In this document: one piece after another, positions 22,314-29,205 of the stretch
Layout: every line of letters starts with the position of its first letter
Numbering within the stretch: the stretch's first letter is position 1
Assembly (NCBI GenBank): GCA_026395405.1
Contig: JAPLYU010000001.1
Location: 210,493-250,864 of the forward strand
DNA length: 40,372 bases
Reading direction: 5' to 3'
Source: Candidatus Saccharimonadota bacterium
GTDB lineage: Bacteria > Patescibacteriota > Saccharimonadia > Saccharimonadales > Saccharimonadaceae
Notes under the pieces: generated by a model
The model's input: the letters and a program-made list of their open reading frames with translations, nothing else
Told to the model about the DNA's origin: nothing
Database searches by the model: none
Made by a program: the position numbers and the translations under genes

Positions 22314-22509
22314 ATCTGAAGATATCGAATCGCCGATTAGGTTTTGTTTGCAAAACCTAAGGTCGGCGGTTCGGTGTAGCGCAGCGAAATTCTGAAAAAG
22401 TTTACTTTTGTCAGAATAAGCAAGCGGAAGAGACAGCTTGCTGGCGATATCCGTCCTGCTGTTTGGGCTTTAGCCGCTATCCGTCCGGGTGTGCATATTC
22501 GTCCGAGGG
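22314..22509 (+). repeat. tRNA-Arg(TCG) trailing element with repeated T-arm pieces
   Basis: A long hairpin at 22326-22373 is made of an antisense T-arm (CGAATCGCCGA) and a sense T-arm (TCGGCGGTTCG) around TTAGGTTTTG/CAAAACCTAA. An insert follows with hairpins ATTCTGA/TCAGAAT and AGCAAGC/GCTTGCT. Then come three copies of the 3' T-arm: ATCCGTCC at 22449, ATCCGTCCGGGTGT at 22479-22492 (14 bases identical to the tRNA) and ATTCGTCCGAGGG at 22497. The plan matches the elements after tRNA-His and tRNA-Lys, with extra 3' pieces that suggest repeated events. Confidence 0.6.
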
Positions 22510-22532
22510 TTTAGAAGGACGGACCTTCTAAA
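22510..22532. repeat. Palindromic repeat, copy 1
   Basis: TTTAGAAGG ACGGA CCTTCTAAA forms a 9-bp hairpin, repeated at 23323-23347 on the far side of the membrane-protein gene. Both copies are followed within 20-30 bases by a similar TTGTT...TATAATATA stretch. Confidence 0.7.
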
Positions 22533-22586
22533 GAGAACAATTGTTTTATAATATAGTTTATTTTTTATGCTAAACTAAAATCAATA

Positions 22587-23321
22587 ATGAACGCAATAAC
22601 CAACATATTATTAAACAAAATAAGGCTCAGCTACTACTTTATAATTCTATTTGTACTTTTCGCGGTAATCGAAATGTTCATTCCTCATTACAAGTTTGAT
22701 GGCGGGGCATTAACACTATTCTCGGTCAACTCGTTTTTATACGGGTTTTACATTTCACCGATTTTAGGGGCACAAAAGGCCAGAATAGAAGATTTGCATA
22801 AAATTGTTCGGGCAGAATCAAATGCGATTTTCGGCATGATAATCGGAGTTGCAAAGCTACCCGTCAAACAACGCGAGCACATTAAACAAATGTTCTTGGA
22901 TTACGTTGATCACGTTATGCGGCATCGCAAACCAGCCGGAGGCGAAGAAAAATACGAAATCTTGATTGGCTACTGCCTAGATTACAAAGGCGAACACCAA
23001 GAAGAAATCGACAAATTATTAAACGGATTGATTGCGAATCAAGCGAACCGCACTAATTACGCGATGCAGCTGAGTAACCGCGTTTACAGCAACGAATGGA
23101 TGATTATGATTATTCTGTTTTCTATCACCTTGTCGTTCATCTTATTGCTGGACGTTGGAGAATTGTATATTTATAAACTTCTGGCGGCACTGCTGTGCAC
23201 AGGCCTCACGATGTTGATAATAATTCTAATCAAGATGTCGACCTTGACCCATAAAAAAGCCAAACAAATTTGGACACCTTATAAAAAACTTGCTGAAACT
23301 CGCTTTTACCGAATAGATTAA
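22587..23321 (+). CDS. Membrane protein of unknown function (DUF4239/bestrophin-like layout)
   Basis: This 244-aa protein has two hydrophobic segments near the N-terminus (about 15-35 and 42-60), a charged helical cytoplasmic region of about 120 residues, and two more hydrophobic segments (170-192 and 196-218). This two-plus-two layout, with a GAQKARIEDLHKIVRAESNAI stretch after the second segment, recalls DUF4239 or bestrophin-like proteins, but I cannot confirm family membership. It stands between two copies of a palindromic repeat and between tRNA-Arg and tRNA-Lys, so it may have been inserted there. TAAACT/TAAAAT boxes a few bases upstream give a very short leader. Confidence 0.7.
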   Translation: MNAITNILLNKIRLSYYFIILFVLFAVIEMFIPHYKFDGGALTLFSVNSFLYGFYISPILGAQKARIEDLHKIVRAESNAIFGMIIGVAKLPVKQREHIKQMFLDYVDHVMRHRKPAGGEEKYEILIGYCLDYKGEHQEEIDKLLNGLIANQANRTNYAMQLSNRVYSNEWMIMIILFSITLSFILLLDVGELYIYKLLAALLCTGLTMLIIILIKMSTLTHKKAKQIWTPYKKLAETRFYRID

Positions 23322-23322
23322 C

Positions 23323-23347
23323 TTTTAGAAGGACGGACCTTCTAAAA
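23323..23347. repeat. Palindromic repeat, copy 2
   Basis: TTTTAGAAGG ACGGA CCTTCTAAAA, a 10-bp hairpin directly after the membrane-protein stop. It matches copy 1 over 23 bases and could serve as a terminator, though no long T-run follows. Confidence 0.7.
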
Positions 23348-23381
23348 GATACTTTTGTTGTATAATATATATTTTCATATA

Positions 23382-23410
23382 TTGCACCAACAGGGGTAAT
23401 AGTGTACAAT
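23382..23410 (+). promoter_or_regulatory. Promoter of tRNA-Lys(CTT)
   Basis: -35 TTGCAC (23382-23387), exactly 17 bp, -10 TACAAT (23405-23410). The mature tRNA starts 14 bases after the -10. Confidence 0.65.
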
Positions 23411-23423
23411 CTAATTTTGTCGT

Positions 23424-23500
23424 GGGCCAGTAGCTCAGCTGGTTAGAGCGTCTGCCTCTTAAGCAGAATGTCGTGGGTTCAAGTCCCACCTGGCCCTCCA
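23424..23500 (+). tRNA. tRNA-Lys(CTT)
   Basis: The acceptor GGGCCAG pairs with CTGGCCC, then TCCA. The anticodon stem TCTGC/GCAGA with loop CTCTTAA gives CTT. The T-arm is GTGGGTTCAAGTCCCAC. From the T-loop onwards (23480) the sequence is repeated exactly 185 bases downstream. Confidence 0.95.
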
Positions 23501-23544
23501 AATGAATGAGACCTATCTACGGTAGGTCTCATTCATTTGGGATG
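23480..23544 (+). repeat. 65-bp direct repeat, copy 1 (tRNA-Lys T-loop to trailer)
   Basis: Runs from CAAGTCCCACC in the T-loop through the acceptor, CCA and trailer hairpin to GGGATG. It is identical to 23665-23729 over all 65 bases and diverges immediately on both sides. Confidence 0.9.
23498..23540 (+). terminator. Trailer hairpin of tRNA-Lys
   Basis: A perfect 18-bp stem (23498-23515/23523-23540) with a 7-base loop, starting at the CCA of the tRNA. An identical hairpin recurs in the second repeat copy. Confidence 0.75.
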
Positions 23545-23664
23545 GTTTTGTTGGCTTGAAACCACGACTGTCGTGGGTGAGACCCGCAAGTCTGCGGGTC
23601 GCAAGGAAACAAACTCTTGAAAACTGGTTTTCAAAGAAGTTTTTTCGGGGTCGCGGAACGTGAC
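23545..23664 (+). repeat. tRNA-Lys trailing element: 120-bp structured insert
   Basis: In order: antisense T-arm (TTGAAACCACGAC), sense T-arm 5' half (GTCGTGGGT), an 8-bp stem GACCCGCA/TGCGGGTC with loop AGTC (23581-23600), GCAAGG, a hairpin TTGAAAAC/GTTTTCAA, and a stem GGTCGCG/CGTGACC (23649-23665). It is followed by the second copy of the tRNA 3' end. Stem order, the AGTC loop and the strings GGGTGAGA, TCGCAAGG and GGGGTCGCGGAA are shared with the tRNA-His element, while several base pairs differ in a compensatory way. Confidence 0.7.
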
Positions 23665-23729
23665 CAAGTCCCACCTGGCCCTCCAAATGAATGAGACCTA
23701 TCTACGGTAGGTCTCATTCATTTGGGATG
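23665..23729 (+). repeat. 65-bp direct repeat, copy 2 (displaced tRNA-Lys 3' end)
   Basis: An exact second copy of the tRNA-Lys 3' end with its trailer hairpin, not attached to a tRNA 5' half. With copy 1 it brackets the 120-bp insert, like the two ends of an insertion in the T-loop. Confidence 0.9.
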
Positions 23730-23779
23730 TCTTGATGACGGTTATGCTAAGTAAGAATTTATTACCTCTGTTTTTTTGA

Positions 23780-23785
23780 TATACT
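23780..23785 (+). promoter_or_regulatory. -10 box of the TMEM175-like gene
   Basis: TATACT ends 6 bases before the ATG at 23792, without any ribosome binding site: a leaderless arrangement. Confidence 0.5.
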
Positions 23786-23791
23786 ATTATT

Positions 23792-24430
23792 ATGGCTAGA
23801 CTCACACAGAAAGAAAGAATACGTGGTTTTGGTATTTCAAGACTAGAGGCTTTTAGTGATGGCGTATTCGCAATTGCTATCACAATATTAGTCTTAGAAA
23901 TTGGCGTACCAAAAGGGGCAGAAGAGGATTTGCTTAAAGCGTTACTTGGCCAATGGCCTGCTTATCTTGCCTATTTCGTTAGTTTCGCGACTATCGGTGC
24001 GGCGTGGTTTGCACATTCTGCAATTACCGAACATCTAGAGCGTTCAGACAGAGGCTTGGCAAGAATAAACTTGCTAATACTAATGTTTGTATCTTTTTTA
24101 CCATTCCCGTCAAAACTACTCGCTGAATTTATTGGCAATCCAAGCCAGGAACGCGTAGCGGCCACTCTATATGGGACAGTTTTATTTCTAATTACAATAC
24201 TCCTATCATTCCTCTGGAAATATGCTCAAAAAAATAAACTTGTAAAAGCAGAATCTGGGCAAGAAGATATTGACGTTATATCGGCCCGTTTTACGCCAAG
24301 TCTGTATGGGTATGCAGTAATAATTATAGTTGGCCTATTCATACCTGGTATTGCTGTCTTTGGATATTTAGCAATTGCCGTTTTCATACTTTTCCCGACA
24401 GAAACATTACGCAAGATTCTGCACAAGTAA
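23792..24430 (+). CDS. TMEM175 family (DUF1211) potassium channel-like protein
   Basis: This 212-aa membrane protein has the family signature RLEAFSDGVFAIAITILVLEIGVP in its first transmembrane helix (about residues 18-42). The FSDG part of that motif belongs to the pore-lining helix of bacterial TMEM175 channels. Five more hydrophobic segments follow (about 55-75, 90-105, 120-140, 172-188, 190-205), giving the expected six. Members are potassium-permeable channels without the usual selectivity filter. It is monocistronic with a leaderless-type promoter and convergent with the next gene. Confidence 0.88.
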   Translation: MARLTQKERIRGFGISRLEAFSDGVFAIAITILVLEIGVPKGAEEDLLKALLGQWPAYLAYFVSFATIGAAWFAHSAITEHLERSDRGLARINLLILMFVSFLPFPSKLLAEFIGNPSQERVAATLYGTVLFLITILLSFLWKYAQKNKLVKAESGQEDIDVISARFTPSLYGYAVIIIVGLFIPGIAVFGYLAIAVFILFPTETLRKILHK

Positions 24431-24448
24431 TATTACAGCTCCTCTTTT

Positions 24449-24913
24449 TTAATATTCGCCCTTAATCACAAAAAACGAACCACGAATCGTTCCCGCCAGC
24501 CTAGACTTTTGTCTTGCAAACTTGAATTTCTCTTCTAGCTCTGCTGGTACGTCCATACCATCGGAAAGTTTGAACCCGACGGCTCGTTTTTTGGGATTAT
24601 CAACTGTATACATGACATTGACTTCAAGGCCATCTTCATAAAAAACGTAAGCCCATTTTATATTTTCTACCTGGAAACTCGATGTTTCCAGTGGTTTTGC
24701 GGCAAACTCAATATCGCGCTCTTCTTTTAAAATTCGGCTTACATAATCAAGTGTTTGCCGGCTTTCGCTAACAGGTGTAACCGCAAATTGGTGGTTATAT
24801 TTGTTAAAAAAGTAACGAGCTTCATTAGCGCGTAAACCAGCAAGAGCTTTTGCCACTGGCGAAGACTCTAGGCCAACCGTAGATACATTATTAAAATCAA
24901 CTATATTGGACAT
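24449..24913 (-). CDS. Hypothetical protein
   Basis: This 154-aa soluble protein is not recognised. It has a helical N-terminal half (SPVAKALAGLRANEARYFFNKYNHQF), then a strand-rich half (NIKWAYVFYEDGLEVNVMYTVDN, RAVGFKLSDGMDVP, GTIRGSFFVIKGEY). No cysteines, signal or membrane segment. A strong GGAGG lies a few bases before the ATG, so translation is by Shine-Dalgarno and the transcript has a leader. It stands alone between two plus-strand genes. Real gene by length, ribosome site and codon pattern; function open. Confidence 0.7.
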   Translation of the reverse strand: MSNIVDFNNVSTVGLESSPVAKALAGLRANEARYFFNKYNHQFAVTPVSESRQTLDYVSRILKEERDIEFAAKPLETSSFQVENIKWAYVFYEDGLEVNVMYTVDNPKKRAVGFKLSDGMDVPAELEEKFKFARQKSRLAGTIRGSFFVIKGEY

Positions 24914-25034
24914 TTTTACCTCCTTTTAAAGTTAATTAATTTTACTCATAAGATTATAACTAATAACGCTTAATTTAGGCTGAATTTACTGTTCAAAAAT
25001 AGCCCCACGTACGATTTTTGCTATACTAAATCAG

Positions 25035-25766
25035 ATGAGACGAATGAAACTATCAGATTATGACGCAATTGCTTTTGATGTCGAAGGAACGCTTGCTGAC
25101 ACAATACCAACACATCACGCCGCCAGGTTGCAAGCTTTTTCTGAACTTGGATATGGGAATATAACCGCACAGCAGCATGAGCTGGGTAAAACATACGGAT
25201 CGTCTTCATCTGACATTATCGGTGGGGTTTTGCACGAGGCCGGGGTAATAAAGGAAAATGGTCCGTATAATGAAAATCCAGTAGTTCAAGAGGCTTTAGA
25301 TTTAAAGATGAGGCTATACGAGCAGGCAGCAGAAGCTGGTTTCAATGCTATGCCAGGAGCCGTCGAATTCGTCGAATCAGTCGCAAGTCGATATATTGGT
25401 AGAATGGCTTTGGTTACAACTTCACAAGAAAGGTTTGTCACATCATTTTTAGAAAAATATGATTTGCTGAAATATTTTGCAAGGGATTTGATTATTGGTG
25501 AAGATACTATAAAAAGTGAAGGCATAAATGGTAAACCCGCTCCGGATTCATATAATCTAGCTAAAAAAAGGCTTCACGCCGATAGTCTATTGGTATTTGA
25601 AGACACGGCGCCAGGGACAATTGCTGCTAAAAAAGCCGGAGCAACGGTTGTTGCTGTTGCGTTTGAACCAAATAACACCAAATTGTTCGAGTCGGGCACG
25701 CTCGAATACCCACCAGACTTACTGGTAAAAGATTATGGCGAAGCCCGACGAATATTAGGAATATAG
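25035..25766 (+). CDS. HAD superfamily hydrolase (beta-phosphoglucomutase-like)
   Basis: This 243-aa HAD phosphatase has an alpha-helical cap. Motif I reads FDVEGTLADTIPTHH near residue 14: the nucleophile Asp is present, but the second Asp of DxD is Glu. Motif II is MALVTTSQERF near 135, motif III Lys falls in GKPAPDSYNLAKKRL near 175, and motif IV is LVFEDTAPGTIAAKKAGA near 195. The cap between motifs I and II resembles phosphoglucomutase/phosphoglycolate-type members. The ATG at 25035 lies 7 bases after TATACT, a leaderless start. An internal ATG at codon 4 is less likely. Substrate is not decidable. Confidence 0.85.
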   Translation: MRRMKLSDYDAIAFDVEGTLADTIPTHHAARLQAFSELGYGNITAQQHELGKTYGSSSSDIIGGVLHEAGVIKENGPYNENPVVQEALDLKMRLYEQAAEAGFNAMPGAVEFVESVASRYIGRMALVTTSQERFVTSFLEKYDLLKYFARDLIIGEDTIKSEGINGKPAPDSYNLAKKRLHADSLLVFEDTAPGTIAAKKAGATVVAVAFEPNNTKLFESGTLEYPPDLLVKDYGEARRILGI

Positions 25767-25772
25767 TATCTA

Positions 25773-26564
25773 TTACTTAGAAAAGAACTCGATTAGTACT
25801 GGTGCCAAAATCTTCGAGTTGATGTCGTGGCCTTGACCTTCAATGGTACGACGCGTTGCATTCGGAATCACCTTTGCGAGTTTTTCAGCCGAGGTACCCA
25901 TAAACGGCATTGTTTCTCGACTTGCGCCACCGTCCATCACGAGTGTTTTAGCCTTTACTTTAGCTGCCTGTTCAACAGGAATTGATCGGTCTTTGCCCAT
26001 CTCCGCTGCATCGTACAGCAATGTCGGCGCCACTGCTTCCAAACCCGGCCACATCTGCGACTTTTTCATCCCGACTATCATTTCATCCGGTACGCCAACT
26101 AATTTCATAAATAGTTCCACCGCCTTGCCCCTATGGTCTGCTACGATTGCCTTGTCCAACTTTAATCTGTATTGTCTCCATTCATATGCAGCAGTCTTGC
26201 TCTCGCTATACGGCGCCTCATATAGGGCTAGTCTTTTAACTTTATCGCCAAGCTGGGCAGCTGCCAGCATTGCAAGGCACGCACCAGATGAGATGCCATA
26301 TATATATCCTGAGTCGCCGGACTCATCGATAAGAGCTTCTAGATCCTCAATCTCTCTTTCTACCGCAAACGGTTTGGTGTCAGTACTATCACCACGGCCC
26401 CGACGGTCATAGTTATACACGGTAAAACGATATGCCAAAAGTTTTGCGAGACCAGCGCCAGACGTACTCGTGGAAGTGGCTCCGCCTACTAAAATAACTG
26501 ACAACCCTTTTCCTATTTTGTCGTAAGCAATTTTTGTTCCGTCTTTTGAGATAACTTCTGGCAT
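25773..26564 (-). CDS. Alpha/beta hydrolase
   Basis: A 263-aa serine hydrolase fold. VILVGGATSTSTSG near residue 24 is the oxyanion region, VYNYDRRGRGDSTDTK near 55 follows, and the nucleophile elbow GISSGACLAMLAA near 88 gives Ser in G-x-S-x-G. The catalytic Asp is in LVMDGGASRETMPF near 205 and His in EGQGHDINS near 243. The ATG at 26564 follows AGGAGG by about 4 bases. The longer frame to 26591 would swallow this site and is rejected. Likely a small-molecule esterase or related hydrolase. It is convergent with the HAD gene and has no operon partner. Confidence 0.85.
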   Translation of the reverse strand: MPEVISKDGTKIAYDKIGKGLSVILVGGATSTSTSGAGLAKLLAYRFTVYNYDRRGRGDSTDTKPFAVEREIEDLEALIDESGDSGYIYGISSGACLAMLAAAQLGDKVKRLALYEAPYSESKTAAYEWRQYRLKLDKAIVADHRGKAVELFMKLVGVPDEMIVGMKKSQMWPGLEAVAPTLLYDAAEMGKDRSIPVEQAAKVKAKTLVMDGGASRETMPFMGTSAEKLAKVIPNATRRTIEGQGHDINSKILAPVLIEFFSK

Positions 26565-26686
26565 AAAACCTCCTCTTAATTGGCTACACATGCAATTATA
26601 ATTGAGAGTCCAATTTGATAATGTGAGAATTTGTACTTGTAAAATTCCTAACAGTTTGTAATGAAAAAAATTGCTAAGATTATTTT

Positions 26687-27298
26687 GTGAGAAAAATTGT
26701 TGTTCTATTGTTTGTTTCGATTGATGGAGTTATACAGTCACCCGGCGGGCCGGACGAAGACGTGTCCGGTGGGTTTAAGTACGGTGGGTGGACCGTTCCT
26801 TATTCTGATGATTATATTGGGGAGGTCATGTTTAAACAGATGGACATGCCTTTCGATTTGCTACTAGGGCGAAAGACGTATCAGATATTCGCTTCTTATT
26901 GGCCACATCAGGATGAATCAACTAGCCTTGCGGCGGCACATATGAATAAGGCAAAAAAATATGTTGTATCAAATAACAACGTAAATCTGGAATGGGCCAA
27001 TTCTGTTCTGATAAATAAAGATGTTGTCAGCGAAATTAGAAAATTGAAAGAGCAAGACGGACCATTATTTCAAGTCTATGGCAGTAGTAATCTGGTTCAA
27101 ACACTTCTGAAGAATGATTTAGTTGATGAGCTGTGGTTAAAAATATATCCGATTACTCTTGGTAGCGGCAAGCGGCTTTTTGGCGAAGGTACAATCCCCG
27201 CAGGTTTCAAAGTAATTCAGTCTCACACGTCGCCTAGTGGCGTAGTCGTTGTGTCGTATAGAAAATCAGGAAAAGTTAAAACCGGATCATTTGAATAA
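26687..27298 (+). CDS. Dihydrofolate reductase-family protein (RibD C-terminal-like)
   Basis: This 203-aa protein of the DHFR/RibD-C fold probably binds NADPH. MRKIVVLLFVSIDGVIQSPGG at the start and FDLLLGRKTYQIFASYWP near 65 are typical of the YyaP/YwjB group. GPLFQVYGSSNLVQTLLKNDLVDELWLKIYPITLGSGKRLF near 125-165 is the classic RibD-C stretch. It is not a standard FolA. Translation starts at GTG 26687, 6 bases after TAAGAT, so even this non-ATG start sits in the leaderless position. It stands alone. Physiological substrate unknown. Confidence 0.82.
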   Translation: MRKIVVLLFVSIDGVIQSPGGPDEDVSGGFKYGGWTVPYSDDYIGEVMFKQMDMPFDLLLGRKTYQIFASYWPHQDESTSLAAAHMNKAKKYVVSNNNVNLEWANSVLINKDVVSEIRKLKEQDGPLFQVYGSSNLVQTLLKNDLVDELWLKIYPITLGSGKRLFGEGTIPAGFKVIQSHTSPSGVVVVSYRKSGKVKTGSFE

Positions 27299-27370
27299 AG
27301 AAATTATCAAGCCCAAATACTATGCTGCCATATTGTTACTTGGTTCAAATGAATAACCGTATCCCAAAAT

Positions 27371-28729
27371 TTATTTAACCACTTCTTTTTGAAGGTTGTT
27401 CCTAATACCGACGAATGAGATTATTCCGCCGGCAAACATCAATATTGCGGTGATAATGATTGCTTTTTGAAAACCTATTAAATCAATTTTACTGCCGACA
27501 ATTACTCCAACAATGGCAATAGTTATCAGACCGGCAATCCTGGCGACGGCGTTATTTACAGCAGACGCGATGCCGGAATGTCTAGTGTCGATATCACCCA
27601 GTACGGCCGAAGTTAGTGGTGCAACTGTCATCGACAACCCCAAAGCAAACAGCAGTATTCCTGGGAGTAATTCAGTCAAATAATTTACATGGGTATTCAT
27701 ACTTAACATCAATAGGAACCCGACACCTGCAACTATTGGCCCAAACGTCATAAACAACCTTGGTCCATATTTGCCAGCTAGTTTTCCAAACTGAGATGAC
27801 AAAAAGAACATAACCAATGTTACGGGCATTAATGCCAGCCCGGCGTTAAGGGCCGAAAAACCACCAACTTGTTGCAAGAAAATTACTATCAAAAAAGTGG
27901 CAATAGAAAGTCCGCCATAAATCGATATTGTTGCAATATTTCCTGCCGAGAAATTACGGACTTTAAATAGCGATAACGGCAACATAGCGTTGGAAATTTT
28001 GCTTTCATAAAAAACAAAGGCTACTAGCGCAATCAGTCCCAGTATTAAGGGTGCCAAGATAACCACACTTGACCAGCCAAAATACGGCTGCTCAATCAAC
28101 GCGAAAACGACTCCGAAAAGCCCAAGACTACATAAAACTGCACCACCAGTATCTAGTTTGGTTTTGGAAATTTTATCTTTCAGTTCCAGGCGTGATATTA
28201 AATACAAACATACGGCAATCGGTATGATATTTATTGCGAATATATACCTCCAGGAAAGTGTATCTACCAAAAAGCCACCCAAAAGGGGACCGATGATAAA
28301 GGAAATTCCCGTCCAAGCTGTCCATTGTCCGATTGCTTTGCCTTGGGCTTTGCCGGAAAACGAAGAAATAATTATTGCTAGCGAACTAGGTACCAACAAT
28401 GCGCCAGCCAAGCCCTGTAGCCCACGGGCCACAATCAAAAAAGTACTTGATGGAGATATAGCGCAAAGTATTGAAGCCGCACCAAATCCGATTAGTCCGT
28501 ACGTAAGAACTCGTTTTCTTCCGAAAATATCAGATAAAGAACCAGCCAGCAAAATTAATGAGCCGAGTGTAATCAAATACGCATCGACAACCCATTGTTG
28601 TACCGCCAGACCGCCACCCAAATTGCTAGCGATTGCTGGTAATGCCACATTTACTACAGAACCATCCAAAAAGGCGACAAAAGATGCCATAATACTGACG
28701 ATTAAAACTAGTCTCAACTGGCGTTTCAT
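27371..28729 (-). CDS. MFS transporter, DHA2 (EmrB/QacA) type
   Basis: A 452-aa drug:proton antiporter-like protein. Signature FLDGSVVNVALPAIASNLGG near residue 20 is the DHA2 motif D1, with the membrane-embedded Asp. GSLSDIFGRKRVLTYGLIGFG near 63 is motif A. LVPSSLAIIISSF and WTGISFIIGPLLGGFLVD near 140 match motif C. Hydrophobic profile fits 14 transmembrane segments. It likely exports toxic compounds or metabolites. The start follows a TAAAAT box by about 9 bases with no Shine-Dalgarno. It reads the same way as the SPW gene upstream but has a separate promoter. Confidence 0.88.
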   Translation of the reverse strand: MKRQLRLVLIVSIMASFVAFLDGSVVNVALPAIASNLGGGLAVQQWVVDAYLITLGSLILLAGSLSDIFGRKRVLTYGLIGFGAASILCAISPSSTFLIVARGLQGLAGALLVPSSLAIIISSFSGKAQGKAIGQWTAWTGISFIIGPLLGGFLVDTLSWRYIFAINIIPIAVCLYLISRLELKDKISKTKLDTGGAVLCSLGLFGVVFALIEQPYFGWSSVVILAPLILGLIALVAFVFYESKISNAMLPLSLFKVRNFSAGNIATISIYGGLSIATFLIVIFLQQVGGFSALNAGLALMPVTLVMFFLSSQFGKLAGKYGPRLFMTFGPIVAGVGFLLMLSMNTHVNYLTELLPGILLFALGLSMTVAPLTSAVLGDIDTRHSGIASAVNNAVARIAGLITIAIVGVIVGSKIDLIGFQKAIIITAILMFAGGIISFVGIRNNLQKEVVK

Positions 28730-28751
28730 TCTGTATTAATTTTAGCACTTG

Positions 28752-29114
28752 TTAATTCTGATGGCTTCTGCGACCTTCACTGACATAGTGCGCGACTTCA
28801 ATTTCATCCCAGACTGCGAGTACGAATACAACTATCGCTGAAATCAACATATTCCAAACAGCAGACACCCCAAGACTCATTGGGGCGATAGCCAAAAGGA
28901 AAAGCAAAACCGATGCGGCGCCACTTATCCAACTTGGTAAAGTATTTTCCCAAAGTAGTTGGACAACACCGGCCACGGCAATTATAGCGCCCAAGACGAT
29001 TACACTGTACAGTGCAAATCCTGACACTGAAATGACAAACGGAGAAAGCGCAATCCAAAGGCCAGCTATTATCGTAAGTACGCTAGCTGTTCTTGATTGA
29101 TCAATATCTTCCAT
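28752..29114 (-). CDS. SPW repeat membrane protein
   Basis: This 120-aa protein has four hydrophobic segments arranged as two repeats. Each repeat contains a G-L/I-W-I-A-L-S-P-F or similar piece (IAGLWIALSPFVI near 18, LLAIAPMSLGV near 75) and a W-x-N pair (LWENTLPSWISGAA, VWNMLISAI). This matches the SPW repeat family, small membrane proteins of unknown role. GGAGG precedes the ATG. It is 22 bases upstream of the MFS gene in the same direction, so read-through is possible. Confidence 0.75.
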   Translation of the reverse strand: MEDIDQSRTASVLTIIAGLWIALSPFVISVSGFALYSVIVLGAIIAVAGVVQLLWENTLPSWISGAASVLLFLLAIAPMSLGVSAVWNMLISAIVVFVLAVWDEIEVAHYVSEGRRSHQN

Positions 29115-29205
29115 AATTAACCTCCTTTCTATATCAATTATCGACCAATCATGCGCCTTGGTCTGTTAATTTTTTTACAGGTTTAAGTGGTATATAATAA
29201 AATTC

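Noticed and set aside
28158-28739. 193-codon frame opposite the MFS gene
   Set aside because: It mirrors the transporter on the other strand and has no recognisable protein features.
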